From Amycolatopsis umgeniensis (GTDB lineage Bacteria; Actinomycetota; Actinomycetes; Mycobacteriales; Pseudonocardiaceae), in NCBI RefSeq assembly GCF_014205155.1, contig NZ_JACHMX010000001.1:4588001-4652000 (forward strand): DNA of 64,000 nt, written 5' to 3'. Below are positions 16,457-24,083 of this stretch, piece by piece; the stretch's first letter is position 1; every line of letters starts with the position of its first letter. The notes beneath the pieces were generated by a model. The model did not search any database. It had not been told where the DNA came from and was given only the letters and a program-made list of their open reading frames with translations. The position numbers and the translations under genes are program-made.

Positions 16457-16808
16457 GGCATGGGGTACCGTGGAACTGGAACCGGAGGTTCGTGACTGGC
16501 TGGAGAGTTTGTCCACGGCGCACTTCGCGACAGTCGCCTTCTATGTGGAGCTCCTCGCGGAGCAGGGGCCGTTGCTGGGAGAGCCGTACACGCGACAACT
16601 CGACGGCAAGTTGCGGGAGTTGCGGTTTCATCTGGACGGGGAAGCCGTGCGGATCACTTACTGGATCGCGTCCGGCAGGCGAATCGTGTTGCTGACCGAG
16701 TTTCGGAAGACCCGGATGCGCGAAGAGCGCGAGGTGCGACGGGCGCGGAAGGCGATGTGGCGATGCGTTGCTCGAAGGCATACGACCGATGAGCGTGGTG
16801 GGGAGTGA
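16455..16808 (+). CDS. RelE/HigB-type toxin
   Basis: A 117-residue protein from ATG 16455. It matches the phage-Gp49-like HigB fold: EPEVRDWLESLSTAHFATVA helix, then GPLLGEPYTRQLDGKLRELR (strand with basic residues), VRITYWIASGRRIVLLTEFR (core strands) and a C-terminal basic helix. Family members are ribosome-dependent mRNA interferases. The gene precedes the antitoxin, as in higBA/tad-ata modules. No ribosome site is clear because the promoter-operator abuts the start, so the message may be leaderless. Confidence 0.83.
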   Translation: MAWGTVELEPEVRDWLESLSTAHFATVAFYVELLAEQGPLLGEPYTRQLDGKLRELRFHLDGEAVRITYWIASGRRIVLLTEFRKTRMREEREVRRARKAMWRCVARRHTTDERGGE

Positions 16809-16813
16809 GGACG

Positions 16814-17113
16814 ATGGCCGAGCGGACCGACTGGCGGCGGCTTCGCGAGCAACGGATGGCCGAGCCGGGCGCCGTCGACGCGTACGAGGCCGCGAGGCTG
16901 GCCTACGACCTGGGCAAGACGGTGCGTGAACTGCGCGAGGCACGTGGCTGGACCCAGGCGAAGCTCGCCGCCGAGGCCGGGATGACGCAGTCCGCCGTCG
17001 CGCGGTTCGAGGCAGGGGGAACCGTCCCCACCATCCCGGTGCTGGAAAGGCTGGCTCACGCTCTCGAAGCCGTTCTCGATGTCCGCATCACCCCGCGTCT
17101 GTCCACGGTGTGA
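16814..17113 (+). CDS. HigA-type antitoxin, XRE HTH
   Basis: A 99-residue protein from ATG 16814, five bases after the toxin stop, with GTGAGG as ribosome site (GTG 16805 would add three residues). The XRE helix-turn-helix at about 38-92 reads LREARGWTQAKLAAEAGMTQ followed by SAVARFEAGGTVPTIPVLER. It should bind the HigB-like toxin and the operator at 16441-16456. The last nine codons lie in a 37-bp segment duplicated upstream of the module. Confidence 0.85.
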   Translation: MAERTDWRRLREQRMAEPGAVDAYEAARLAYDLGKTVRELREARGWTQAKLAAEAGMTQSAVARFEAGGTVPTIPVLERLAHALEAVLDVRITPRLSTV

Positions 17114-17121
17114 TGCTCTTT
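17085..17121. repeat. 37-bp direct repeat, downstream copy
   Basis: This copy forms the 3' end of the antitoxin gene (codons for R-I-T-P-R-L-S-T-V and the TGA) and 8 bp beyond. The single mismatch to 16324-16360 is C versus A. The distance between copies is 761 bp, almost exactly the toxin-antitoxin module. Confidence 0.85.
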
Positions 17122-17160
17122 CGGCAGGTCAGAGGCGGCGGACCGGTCCCGCGGGACTGT

Positions 17161-17235
17161 GAAGGGCGCTTTCCCCGCATGGCATGAGAGGAAAGCGCCC
17201 TTCGCCGCGTGAGATAGGGGGAAAGTTCCCTTCAG
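17161..17235. repeat. Dispersed repeat family A, palindromic copy
   Basis: GAAGGGCGCTTTCC (17161-17174) and GGAAAGCGCCCTTC (17190-17203) form a perfect 14-bp stem with a 15-nt loop. A third unit, GGAAAGTTCCCTTCAG, follows at 17220-17235. The same TGAAGG...CTTTC words occur at 45790-45865 and 59281-59328. It probably also ends the HigBA transcript. Confidence 0.75.
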
Positions 17236-17288
17236 CCCGCTTTGGTAGGTCAAGGCGCCGGTACGGTGGCTGACGTGGGAAGTGCCGG

Positions 17289-17795
17289 GTGACGGAAATC
17301 GACGCGTGTCGCGGCGCGCTGCGCGAGCTGGCCATCGGCAGGCTCGCCGGACGTGACGTCCGCACGTCCCACCTGGTCGAGGCCGGGCTGGACGCGATCG
17401 TCGCAGGACTCGACTCCCCTTCCCTTGCCCTGCTCGCCGGGCTCGAGTCCTCCGCGGAAGAGTCCGTCGACAAGGCGTTCTGCCAGGTCGTCGACGAACT
17501 CGGGCTCGAACTGCCCGCCGATCCGACGGCCGCCCGCTGGCAGCTGGTCCACGGCTGGCTCACCGCGATGGTCGAGGGCGACCTCTCACCCGCCGCCGGC
17601 GGCGCGCTGGTCAGCGAGGTCGGCGAGCTGCTCGGCTCCCCGCCGTCGCTGCGGGGGATCACGCGCTGGTCGGCGATGCTCGACAGCTGGATCCCGACCG
17701 ATCTCACCCCGAGAGATGTCTGCGAAGTGCCGATCCTCGAAGAAGCGGCAGAGCTGCTCGAAGGTTCCTGGCCTCCTCGCCCGCGTCACCCGTAA
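17289..17795 (+). CDS. Helical protein, function unknown
   Basis: A 168-residue protein from GTG 17289. It is mostly alpha-helical by pattern (for example ALRELAIGRLAGRDVRTSHL and SLALLAGLESSAEESVDKAF), with a Trp-rich middle (RWQLVHGWLTAMVEGDLSPA). There is no membrane segment, signal peptide or enzyme motif. Base composition and codon use match the neighbours. It stands between the repeat at 17161-17235 and the next unknown gene. I do not recognise the family. Confidence 0.65.
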   Translation: MTEIDACRGALRELAIGRLAGRDVRTSHLVEAGLDAIVAGLDSPSLALLAGLESSAEESVDKAFCQVVDELGLELPADPTAARWQLVHGWLTAMVEGDLSPAAGGALVSEVGELLGSPPSLRGITRWSAMLDSWIPTDLTPRDVCEVPILEEAAELLEGSWPPRPRHP

Positions 17796-17870
17796 GGCGC
17801 CGGTTTCTGTCGTACATGTGTTCTAAAATAGTCGTTGTACAGGAGGAACAGCGGCGAAAGGCAGACACGG

Positions 17871-18479
17871 ATGGCCTACATCACCCTGCCCACGTTCGTG
17901 GGGTACAGCACGAGCTCGGGTCCCTCTCGTTCCTCGTTCGTCCGGCGCTGGCGCCGTCAGTACGAGGATCCGGCCCGGGGCGGGTTCAACTTCTACCTCC
18001 GCGCCGCCAACGCGATCCGTGCCGGGCGGATCTCCGGACGGGATCGCGAGGTGCTGCGTGCCCTCGTCGAGAACGCGGACGAGCGCACGCGGCCGCACTA
18101 CACCGACATCGCCAACGGCTGGCTGCGCTACGTCGGGCGGCGTGACCTGCGGCTGGCCGAGGTCGGCCGGTCCCGATGGCGGCTCGGCACGCTCGAGGTG
18201 GGCATCAACCCGCACCTCGGCCTGCGTAAGGGCGACGGCCCCGTCTACGTCACCTGGCTCTACTTCAAGGAGGAACCGTTGAGCCGGGACGCGGCGCAGC
18301 TGGTGCTGTGGCTGCTCGAACAGACCATGGACGACCTGCGGCCCGGCGGGCGCCCGTTGGTGGTCGACGTCCGGCGTTCGAAGGAGTTCGCGTTGTCGCC
18401 GCGAGATCGCGACAAGGTGCGGCCGTGGGTACGGAGTGAGGCCTCGGCCTTCATGAGCCTTTGGGAGGCGGCCGCGTGA
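17871..18479 (+). CDS. Conserved protein, function unknown
   Basis: A 202-residue protein. ATG 17871 is chosen with a weak AAGG site; an AGGAGG at 17841-17846 is 24 nt away and does not fit any better codon. The sequence is basic and aromatic, with FVRRWRRQYEDPARGGFNFY near residue 20 and VYVTWLYFKEEPLSRDAAQL near 125. The promoter area contains TTCTAAAATA at 17821-17830 between GTACA and TGTAC half sites (17813-17817 and 17836-17840), possibly an operator. The clean hairpin at 18486-18518 ends the unit. No family recognised. Confidence 0.68.
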   Translation: MAYITLPTFVGYSTSSGPSRSSFVRRWRRQYEDPARGGFNFYLRAANAIRAGRISGRDREVLRALVENADERTRPHYTDIANGWLRYVGRRDLRLAEVGRSRWRLGTLEVGINPHLGLRKGDGPVYVTWLYFKEEPLSRDAAQLVLWLLEQTMDDLRPGGRPLVVDVRRSKEFALSPRDRDKVRPWVRSEASAFMSLWEAAA

Positions 18480-18485
18480 ACGAGC

Positions 18486-18518
18486 GACGGCGAGCCCGCA
18501 TTCGGTGGGCTCGCCGTT
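18486..18518. terminator. Hairpin terminator after 17871-18479
   Basis: ACGGCGAGCCC (18487-18497) pairs perfectly with GGGCTCGCCGT (18507-18517) over a 9-nt loop, starting 7 bp after the stop codon. No strong T-run follows, as is usual in high-G+C actinomycetes. Confidence 0.7.
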
Positions 18519-18558
18519 CACGCACCGTCATTCTCACGGTTCCGGCGGCTGCGCAAGA

Positions 18559-18572
18559 CACCTGATCAGGTG
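18559..18572. promoter_or_regulatory. 14-bp perfect palindrome, candidate operator
   Basis: CACCTGATCAGGTG is a perfect palindrome 95 bp upstream of the DUF2716 gene start and just downstream of a terminator. Its form fits a TetR- or GntR-like dimer site, but no such regulator is adjacent. Confidence 0.4.
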
Positions 18573-18666
18573 ACAGTTTCGCGGAGTATGCCCACGAGCT
18601 GGACAACTTGGGCCCCGAACACGAAGCTTTCCCAGTCTTAATCGGCCGAACCACCGAGGGTCGCTC

Positions 18667-19206
18667 GTGAACAACGCTTGGGAAGCCGTCTCCAGGGTCG
18701 CAGATGAGCCGGCTTGGTACTGGGTCTACGACAAGCTCGCGTTCTGGCCGAGTACGTACGCGCACGCGTGGCCGGGCTTCCGTGAGCCCGCTCCGTCCGT
18801 CGCGTGGGATCTCGCGCCCGGGGGACTGGACAGGTCGACGGCCGAGTTCAGGCACGGCCCGTACGCCGTCGAGCAGAACGACGTCGCCCGTGTCGCGCTC
18901 TCGGCGTTGAAGGAGTGTGTCGCCGAGGACGAGTGGGTCTGGGTGTTGCACTGGCAGCACCAGTCGTACCGCTTCTACCCGCATCGGCACGCCGCGCTCG
19001 ACCCGTGGCCGGTCCCGGTGTTCCCGCGTACGGACTATCACCTGTTCCTGGCGAACGACTTCCGCTTCGGCACGCTCGGGCATCCCTGGGAACGGACCTT
19101 GTGCGTCTACGGCGAGAAGCTCGTGCCCGCCTTCGAGAAGCACGGCGAGAGGGTCTTCAAGAACGCGCTCCGGCGCAACGGCGCGCCTGCCGCGTTGGCG
19201 GGCTGA
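18667..19206 (+). CDS. DUF2716 family protein
   Basis: A 179-residue soluble protein from GTG 18667. The pattern WPGFREPAPSVAWDL near the start, WVWVLHWQHQSYRFYPHRH in the middle and FLANDFRFGTLGHPWERTLC near the end match what I know of DUF2716, an uncharacterised actinobacterial family. It is followed after 38 bp by an Imm7-type immunity gene in the same direction. DUF2716 proteins are often found near contact-toxin immunity genes, so a protective role is possible, but this is inference. Confidence 0.72.
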   Translation: MNNAWEAVSRVADEPAWYWVYDKLAFWPSTYAHAWPGFREPAPSVAWDLAPGGLDRSTAEFRHGPYAVEQNDVARVALSALKECVAEDEWVWVLHWQHQSYRFYPHRHAALDPWPVPVFPRTDYHLFLANDFRFGTLGHPWERTLCVYGEKLVPAFEKHGERVFKNALRRNGAPAALAG

Positions 19207-19244
19207 CCGCCGTCCGGCGGGCGGACCTGCCTAAACTCAGGCGG

Positions 19245-19646
19245 GTGTTCGAATATCACGGGTGGGTGACCATCCAAGCGAGCCCTTCCGGCGACGATGA
19301 CGCGGCGCTGCTCGAGCGCATCGTCGAGCGGGTGCACCGCGCCGTCCGCGATTTCGACGACGGCGATCTGGTGGACCTGCGCTGGGCCGCCGGGGTGCCG
19401 GTGCTGCATCTGGGCGGGATGGACAAACACGGCACGGCGATCGCGCCCGAGCTGGTGGACCTGTTCACCCGCGTCGGCGACCTCGCGCCCGGTTCGTACG
19501 GTCTCCTGCACGTCTGGGACGACCAGGATCCCGCGCACGACAACGAATTCAAGGTGTACCGGATGGCACGCGGCCTGGTCACCGAACGCGGCGACGACCA
19601 CCTGTCCCCGGTCTCGCCCACCGTGATCGACGGCTACGAGATCTGA
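19245..19646 (+). CDS. Imm7-family immunity protein (orphan)
   Basis: A 133-residue protein from GTG 19245. The start FEYHGWVTIQASPSGDD, the helix LLERIVERVHRAVRDFDDGD and the strand GSYGLLHVWDDQDPAHDNEF fit the Imm7 immunity family of polymorphic toxin systems. No toxin gene is next to it in this window, so it would be an orphan immunity gene guarding against toxins of competitors. The frame also extends upstream without a start, but GTG 19245 begins right at the conserved YHGW region. Family call is by eye. Confidence 0.65.
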   Translation: MFEYHGWVTIQASPSGDDDAALLERIVERVHRAVRDFDDGDLVDLRWAAGVPVLHLGGMDKHGTAIAPELVDLFTRVGDLAPGSYGLLHVWDDQDPAHDNEFKVYRMARGLVTERGDDHLSPVSPTVIDGYEI

Positions 19647-19697
19647 ACCGAGCGCCCGCGCTCCAGCCGCCCCGGACGCGCGGCTAGATTCTCGACC

Positions 19698-21440
19698 ATG
19701 GTCTTGACCAGGGGGATCCGCCGCGTACAGGTGAACACATGGGTTCTGCTCGCGGTGGCGCTCGCTTGGCTGGTCGTCAACTTCCGGTGGATCGTCCTCT
19801 ACCGCGACGGCCAGGTGTTCGACATCGACGAGGCCGGCTACTTCGGCATGGCCTTGAACAATCACGGAGCCGCGCTCCGGGACGGCGTCGCCGGCTGGAT
19901 CGAAGCCGTCGAGTCGCCGGGTATCCAGGCGCCCCTGTTGCCGGCGCTGACCTCCCTGCACTTCTTCGCGACCGGCACGGGCACCGTCGCCGCGTTCGTC
20001 GTCCCGCTGGTGGCCGGGGTGGCGCTGATCCTGCTCACGCACGCCGTGGCGAACAGGGTGGCCGGCCGTCCGTTCGCCTGGCTCGCCACGGCGCTGATCG
20101 CCACCGCCCCCGGTGTCGTCTTCGAGGCCCGCGCTTACCACTTCGCGCTTCCCGCGGCGGTCATGACGACGGCGGCGATCTACTTCCTGGTCCGTTCCGA
20201 GGGACTGTCGAAACCGAAGTTCGTCGTGCCCTTCGCGATTTTCGTCGGGCTGATGCCGTTGTCGAGGACGATGGCGATCGCGTTCGTGCCAGGGCTGGTG
20301 CTGGCCGCGCTGATCCAGGCGGTGGTGCCGCGAGACCGGACGAAGCGGCTGAAGTGGTTCGCGCTGGCGGCGGTCGTGGGTGCCGGTGTCGCGGCGCTCT
20401 GGTTGGTGCCCAACGGCGTCCGGGTCTTCGAGTACCTCACGGGTTTCGGCTACGGGAAGCAATCCGTGGAGTTCGGCGAGGAGGCGGGTGTCTTCAACCC
20501 CGGTGCCTGGGTCCAGCGGCTGCGGCTGTTGATCTTCGACCACGGGCTGCCGCATACGGTGCTGCTGTGTGCCGGGCTGGTCGCCGCGTTCGTCGTGGCG
20601 ATCGCGAAGATCCGGACCGGTCCGGTCAAGGACACCCTCCGCTCGATGGTGGCGTCGCCGCTGTTCCCGTCGGCGTTGCTCGTCGCGGAAGGCGGCGTGG
20701 CGGTGCTGACGTCGAAGAACGCGGGGACGGCCTTCTTCCTCCCGTTGATCCCGTCCATGGCGATCCTGGCGCTTTGGGGGCTGTATCGGGCGCACCGGTC
20801 GCTTCGGCGGGCTTTGCCGTTCGCGGTCGCGGTGGTCGGGTTGGTGGCGATGGTCCCGCTGCTGGATCTGCGACTGCCGACAGCGCGGGCCTGGTCGGTG
20901 GACCTCCCGGTGCTGGGCTCGTCGAAGATCACCGACGGGCGTGGGTCGCCGCAGATCTATGTCGATCCGGGCGGCCGGATCACCGAACCGGTGAGTGTGG
21001 AGACGGTGCGGGAGTGGAAGGCCGTCGCGGAGTGGGCGGCCGGGCAGGTCGAGGAGAACCACGCGCTGGGCGGGGCGACGGCGTTCGGGTTCCGTGACCG
21101 GCTCTTCAACACCAACACCCTGCAGTTGGAGATGCTGCGGAGGTTCGGCTACGGGGTGGCTCTGCCGCAGGTCAGTCCGACGGAGGACGGGAACACCGAG
21201 CCGGACTACCGGGCCTGGCTGACCTCGTACCGCAACAGCAACAGCGGTGACGCGAGCAAGACGTGCCTGCTGTTCACGGCGACGGGCACGATCAACGAGT
21301 TCGAGCCGAAGGTGGATCCGCCGTCCATGGTGTCCGCGGCGACGGCTTCGGGGTTCACTCCGATCGCGACGCGGCCCCTACCGAACGGTCGGCTGGTGAC
21401 CTTATGGAAGCGCCCGCAGCCCACCTGCGTGCCCTCCTGA
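19698..21440 (+). CDS. Membrane glycosyltransferase, GT39/ArnT-like
   Basis: A 580-residue protein from ATG 19698 with about ten membrane helices in the first 400 residues. The first outside loop holds FDIDEAGYFGMALN, the acidic D/E pair typical of GT-C lipid-sugar transferases. The second loop contains the helix-flanking RAYHF region. The C-terminal 170 residues form a soluble outside domain. Such enzymes use polyprenyl-phosphate sugars to modify surface glycans or proteins. It is a single-gene unit; the donor is unknown. Confidence 0.75.
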   Translation: MVLTRGIRRVQVNTWVLLAVALAWLVVNFRWIVLYRDGQVFDIDEAGYFGMALNNHGAALRDGVAGWIEAVESPGIQAPLLPALTSLHFFATGTGTVAAFVVPLVAGVALILLTHAVANRVAGRPFAWLATALIATAPGVVFEARAYHFALPAAVMTTAAIYFLVRSEGLSKPKFVVPFAIFVGLMPLSRTMAIAFVPGLVLAALIQAVVPRDRTKRLKWFALAAVVGAGVAALWLVPNGVRVFEYLTGFGYGKQSVEFGEEAGVFNPGAWVQRLRLLIFDHGLPHTVLLCAGLVAAFVVAIAKIRTGPVKDTLRSMVASPLFPSALLVAEGGVAVLTSKNAGTAFFLPLIPSMAILALWGLYRAHRSLRRALPFAVAVVGLVAMVPLLDLRLPTARAWSVDLPVLGSSKITDGRGSPQIYVDPGGRITEPVSVETVREWKAVAEWAAGQVEENHALGGATAFGFRDRLFNTNTLQLEMLRRFGYGVALPQVSPTEDGNTEPDYRAWLTSYRNSNSGDASKTCLLFTATGTINEFEPKVDPPSMVSAATASGFTPIATRPLPNGRLVTLWKRPQPTCVPS

Positions 21441-21603
21441 GCGCCCCACATATGCACAAATCCGAATTACTACGGTCGTGTGACTCCGCTCACCGACCTT
21501 GTAGCACTTAGTAACCACCAGATCGAAGCGAAAGAAGGGAAAAACAAGAAACCCCACGTGCCCGATACCCACCCGAGAAGGTGAGATACAGACCCGTGGG
21601 GGT

Positions 21604-21624
21604 CCGGGGGGCTCGGCCCCCCGG
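21604..21624. terminator. G+C hairpin downstream of tRNA-Gly
   Basis: CCGGGGGG (21604-21611) and CCCCCCGG (21617-21624) form an 8-bp stem with loop CTCGG. It lies 60 bp beyond the tRNA 3' end, reading on the minus strand, and about 165 bp after the GT39-like gene, so it may serve both directions. Confidence 0.6.
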
Positions 21625-21683
21625 GTGTTATGGCGAGCAAGCCATGGTCCAGGCGTTCCCTGGACACACCGCGCCCACTTGCG

Positions 21684-21756
21684 AGCGGATGACGGGATTC
21701 GAACCCGCGACCCTCACCTTGGCAAGGTGATGCGCTACCAGCTGCGCTACATCCGC
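21684..21756 (-). tRNA. tRNA-Gly (anticodon GCC)
   Basis: On the minus strand the acceptor arm GCGGATG pairs with CATCCGC. The anticodon arm TCACC-TTGCCAA-GGTGA gives GCC, decoding GGC/GGU. The T-arm GCGGG-TTCGAAT-CCCGT is canonical, and the discriminator is U. CCA is not encoded, as usual in actinomycetes. No integrase or duplicated 3' end was seen nearby, so it is not an obvious attachment site. Confidence 0.96.
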
Positions 21757-21953
21757 GTGTGACTCACTGTTCCAACACTCGTTTGAAGCAGTGGAACAAC
21801 CATACACCGACCGTCTGTAGCGGTTTTGACCCACCCCGGCAGGTGCTTCGGTGTCACACCTGGCGTACAAGGGGTGACGACGGCTGCATACCTCCGTATG
21901 GTGTCCCCATTCGACCGAATGGTGAGTCCTTCGGGGAGGAGGTGCCTGGCCGG
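21757..21953. promoter_or_regulatory. Promoter region of the ECF sigma/anti-sigma fusion
   Basis: Contains TGTTCCA (21769-21775) repeated as its inverse TGGAACA 17 bp later, CATACctccGTATG at about 21890-21902, and the 16-bp palindrome CCATTCGACCGAATGG at 21907-21922. AGGAGG at 21937-21942 is the ribosome site. Several stacked dyads suggest tight control; which proteins bind is unknown. Confidence 0.45.
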
Positions 21954-23504
21954 ATGACCGAGCAGGGCACGGTGCCGCTTCAGGCGGTCTCGGAATCCGA
22001 CGAGCAGGCATTGCTCCAGCGGCTCCGCGAGGGGGAGGACGCCGCCTTCGGGGAGCTTTTCGAACTTCACGCCGCCGCCGTGCGGCGGCTGGCCCGCAGT
22101 CTGGCCTCCGATCGGTCGGAGGCCGAGGACATCACGGCCGAAACCTTCTTCCGGGTTCTTCAGGCGTTGCGCCGGGGTGCCGGTCCGCGGGATTACGTCC
22201 GCGCGTATCTGCTGACGGTGGCTCGTCGGGTCTCGTGGGAGTGGCACGGCGCGCGTCGTGACGTGCCGGTGAGCGACGACGAGCTGACGTTCCGGGCCGG
22301 GGCGGGGGCGGACACGCATGCCCGTACGGCCGAGCATTCGCTGATCACGACCGCTTTCACGAGTTTGCCGGAGCGCTGGCGTTCGGTGTTGTGGCAGACC
22401 GAGGTCGAGGGCGAGCAGCCGTCGATGGTCGCGCCGCATTTCGGGTTGAGCGCGAACGCGACGGCGGCGCTGGCGCGGCGGGCGCGGCAGGGGCTGCGGG
22501 CGGCGTATCTGCAGGCGCATCTGTCGGTGAACCGCGGGCCGGATTCGTGCCGGGCGGTGGTGGAGAAGCTCGGCGGGTTCACCGCGGGCAGTGTCACGGG
22601 CGCCGAGGCTCGCCGGATCAAGGCGCACCTGATCGGGTGCCAGTCCTGCCGGGCGACGCACGACGAGCTGCGTGACGTCTGTTCTTCGCTGCGGGCGCAC
22701 GCCGGTGTGGTGGCCCTGCTGGTGCCGGCGGCCGTCGGTGCCCACGCGAGCGGGGCGTTGTCCGGATTCGCCGCGTCGGTCAAGGGGCTTCTGCTCGGGT
22801 CGAAGGTGAAGGTCGGCATGGCGGTGGCGTCGACGGCGGCCGCGGGCGCCGTCGGGATCGTCGCCGGTCCGGCCGTGTTCGGCACCGATGTCACGCACAC
22901 GATCGGCTTGTCCGGCGGCGGGCTGCCGGAGCTGGCGTTGCTGCCCGCTCAGATCGCCCCGCCCGCGCAGGACCGGCCGGTGGAGATCCCGCCGCAGCGG
23001 ATCGCCGAGGACCGGCTGCACGGCAAGGGTTCCGGGCCGGTCGAGACCGGGCTGGGCCCGGGCGCCGAACTCGGCGTCGCCGATCTGCCGAACCTGCCGG
23101 GCGCGGGCACGTCGCGGAAGGAACTCGGCGGCGGTGACATCCAGAAGCCGCAGCCGCAGCCGCAGCCCGGTCTGGTGCCCTCGCAGGAGGAGACCTCGCC
23201 CAGGAACGAGGTCCCGCCGGACACCGGCACGAACCAGACCACCTCGAAACGGGACGACATCCCGCCGTCCGGGTCGACCGACCCCACCGAGGAGTCGCTG
23301 AGCCCGACGACGACGCCACGGGACTCGACGACGCCTTCCGAGCCGGACGCGACTGACCCGGAAGGGTCCACTTCACCGGTGACGGGCACCCCGGAAAGCA
23401 CGACCGAGACGCAGTCCGGGGAGCCGTCGGAGGAAGAGCCGAGCCCGGTGAAACCGACTTCTCACTATCCGGAACCGGGCATCGACTACCCGACGTGCCC
23501 GTAA
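21954..23504 (+). CDS. ECF sigma factor fused to zinc anti-sigma domain, membrane helix and outside tail
   Basis: A 516-residue protein from ATG 21954 (AGGAGG 11 nt upstream). Residues about 18-85 are sigma region 2 (FGELFELHAAAVRRLARSLA, then EAEDITAETFFRVLQAL) and 120-180 are region 4 (SLPERWRSVLWQTEVEGEQP, ATAALARRARQGLRAAYL). The region at about 195-240 holds H225-x3-C229-x2-C232, the zinc anti-sigma signature. A hydrophobic stretch at about 285-305 (GMAVASTAAAGAVGIVAGPA) is a membrane helix, followed by a 200-residue Pro/Thr/Glu-rich tail expected outside. The sigma factor may be membrane-held and released by proteolysis. Confidence 0.85.
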   Translation: MTEQGTVPLQAVSESDEQALLQRLREGEDAAFGELFELHAAAVRRLARSLASDRSEAEDITAETFFRVLQALRRGAGPRDYVRAYLLTVARRVSWEWHGARRDVPVSDDELTFRAGAGADTHARTAEHSLITTAFTSLPERWRSVLWQTEVEGEQPSMVAPHFGLSANATAALARRARQGLRAAYLQAHLSVNRGPDSCRAVVEKLGGFTAGSVTGAEARRIKAHLIGCQSCRATHDELRDVCSSLRAHAGVVALLVPAAVGAHASGALSGFAASVKGLLLGSKVKVGMAVASTAAAGAVGIVAGPAVFGTDVTHTIGLSGGGLPELALLPAQIAPPAQDRPVEIPPQRIAEDRLHGKGSGPVETGLGPGAELGVADLPNLPGAGTSRKELGGGDIQKPQPQPQPGLVPSQEETSPRNEVPPDTGTNQTTSKRDDIPPSGSTDPTEESLSPTTTPRDSTTPSEPDATDPEGSTSPVTGTPESTTETQSGEPSEEEPSPVKPTSHYPEPGIDYPTCP

Positions 23505-23610
23505 CTCCCGAGAGGGACGTATCGCCTTCGAACTCTCGCGAATCCGGTCGTGATCACGGTACGGTGGGGGTCGCTCACGACGAGCGAGCGGCCGCGCGGG
23601 AGGCGACTGA

Positions 23611-24051
23611 ATGAACCGGCTGGTGCACGGCGAGGACGGCCGTGACTGGGTGGTCCGAGCCCAGATGGAATGGCGTGCTCCCGCGACTGCGGACGATTTC
23701 GAGCACGATGTGGCGGGTAGCTACGGCCCGGGTATCGCGATGATCGTCGTGACGGCGGTGCTCGCGCTCGTGCTCATCATGTGGACGCCGACGGATGTGA
23801 TGATCCCGTCCTGGGTGCCGTTGGCGCTGTTGCTGATCGCGTTGTTCTTCCCGTTGCGGTGGATCCTGCGCCGCCCGTGGACCGTGGTCGCCGAGACCGA
23901 GGGCGATCTGGCGGGCGACAGGCCGTCCGAGCGCTGGGTGGGCACCATCCGCGGCATGTTCACCGTGCGCGGCGAGGTCTCGAAGATCACCAAGACCATC
24001 CAGAAGCACTCGCTGCCCGATTTCGACGGTCCGTTGCACCCGGTGGAGTAG
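23611..24051 (+). CDS. Two-helix membrane protein, function unknown
   Basis: A 146-residue protein from ATG 23611 with GGGAGG upstream. It has two adjacent membrane helices (GIAMIVVTAVLALVLIMW and VPLALLLIALFFPLRWIL, about 40-92) between a polar N-terminus and a C-terminal cytoplasmic region ending in a basic helix (EVSKITKTIQKHSLPDF). The type is common upstream of DNA-repair genes in actinomycetes, and here the Fpg/Nei gene follows after 32 bp in the same direction. No function can be assigned. Confidence 0.7.
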   Translation: MNRLVHGEDGRDWVVRAQMEWRAPATADDFEHDVAGSYGPGIAMIVVTAVLALVLIMWTPTDVMIPSWVPLALLLIALFFPLRWILRRPWTVVAETEGDLAGDRPSERWVGTIRGMFTVRGEVSKITKTIQKHSLPDFDGPLHPVE

Positions 24052-24083
24052 TCGCGGCGGCCTGAACGCGCGAGACTGGGGCC

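Noticed and set aside
17056..17253. Small minus-strand frame with Ser/His/Lys repeats
   Set aside because: It is the translation of repeat family A plus the antitoxin 3' end, not a gene.
17835..17870. TTG start at 17835 for the 17871 gene
   Set aside because: The AGGAGG lies inside that extension and the added residues are polar and unconserved in appearance; ATG 17871 is preferred.
21441..21756. tRNA-Gly as integration site of a genomic island
   Set aside because: No integrase, no duplicated tRNA 3' end and no change in gene style on either side.
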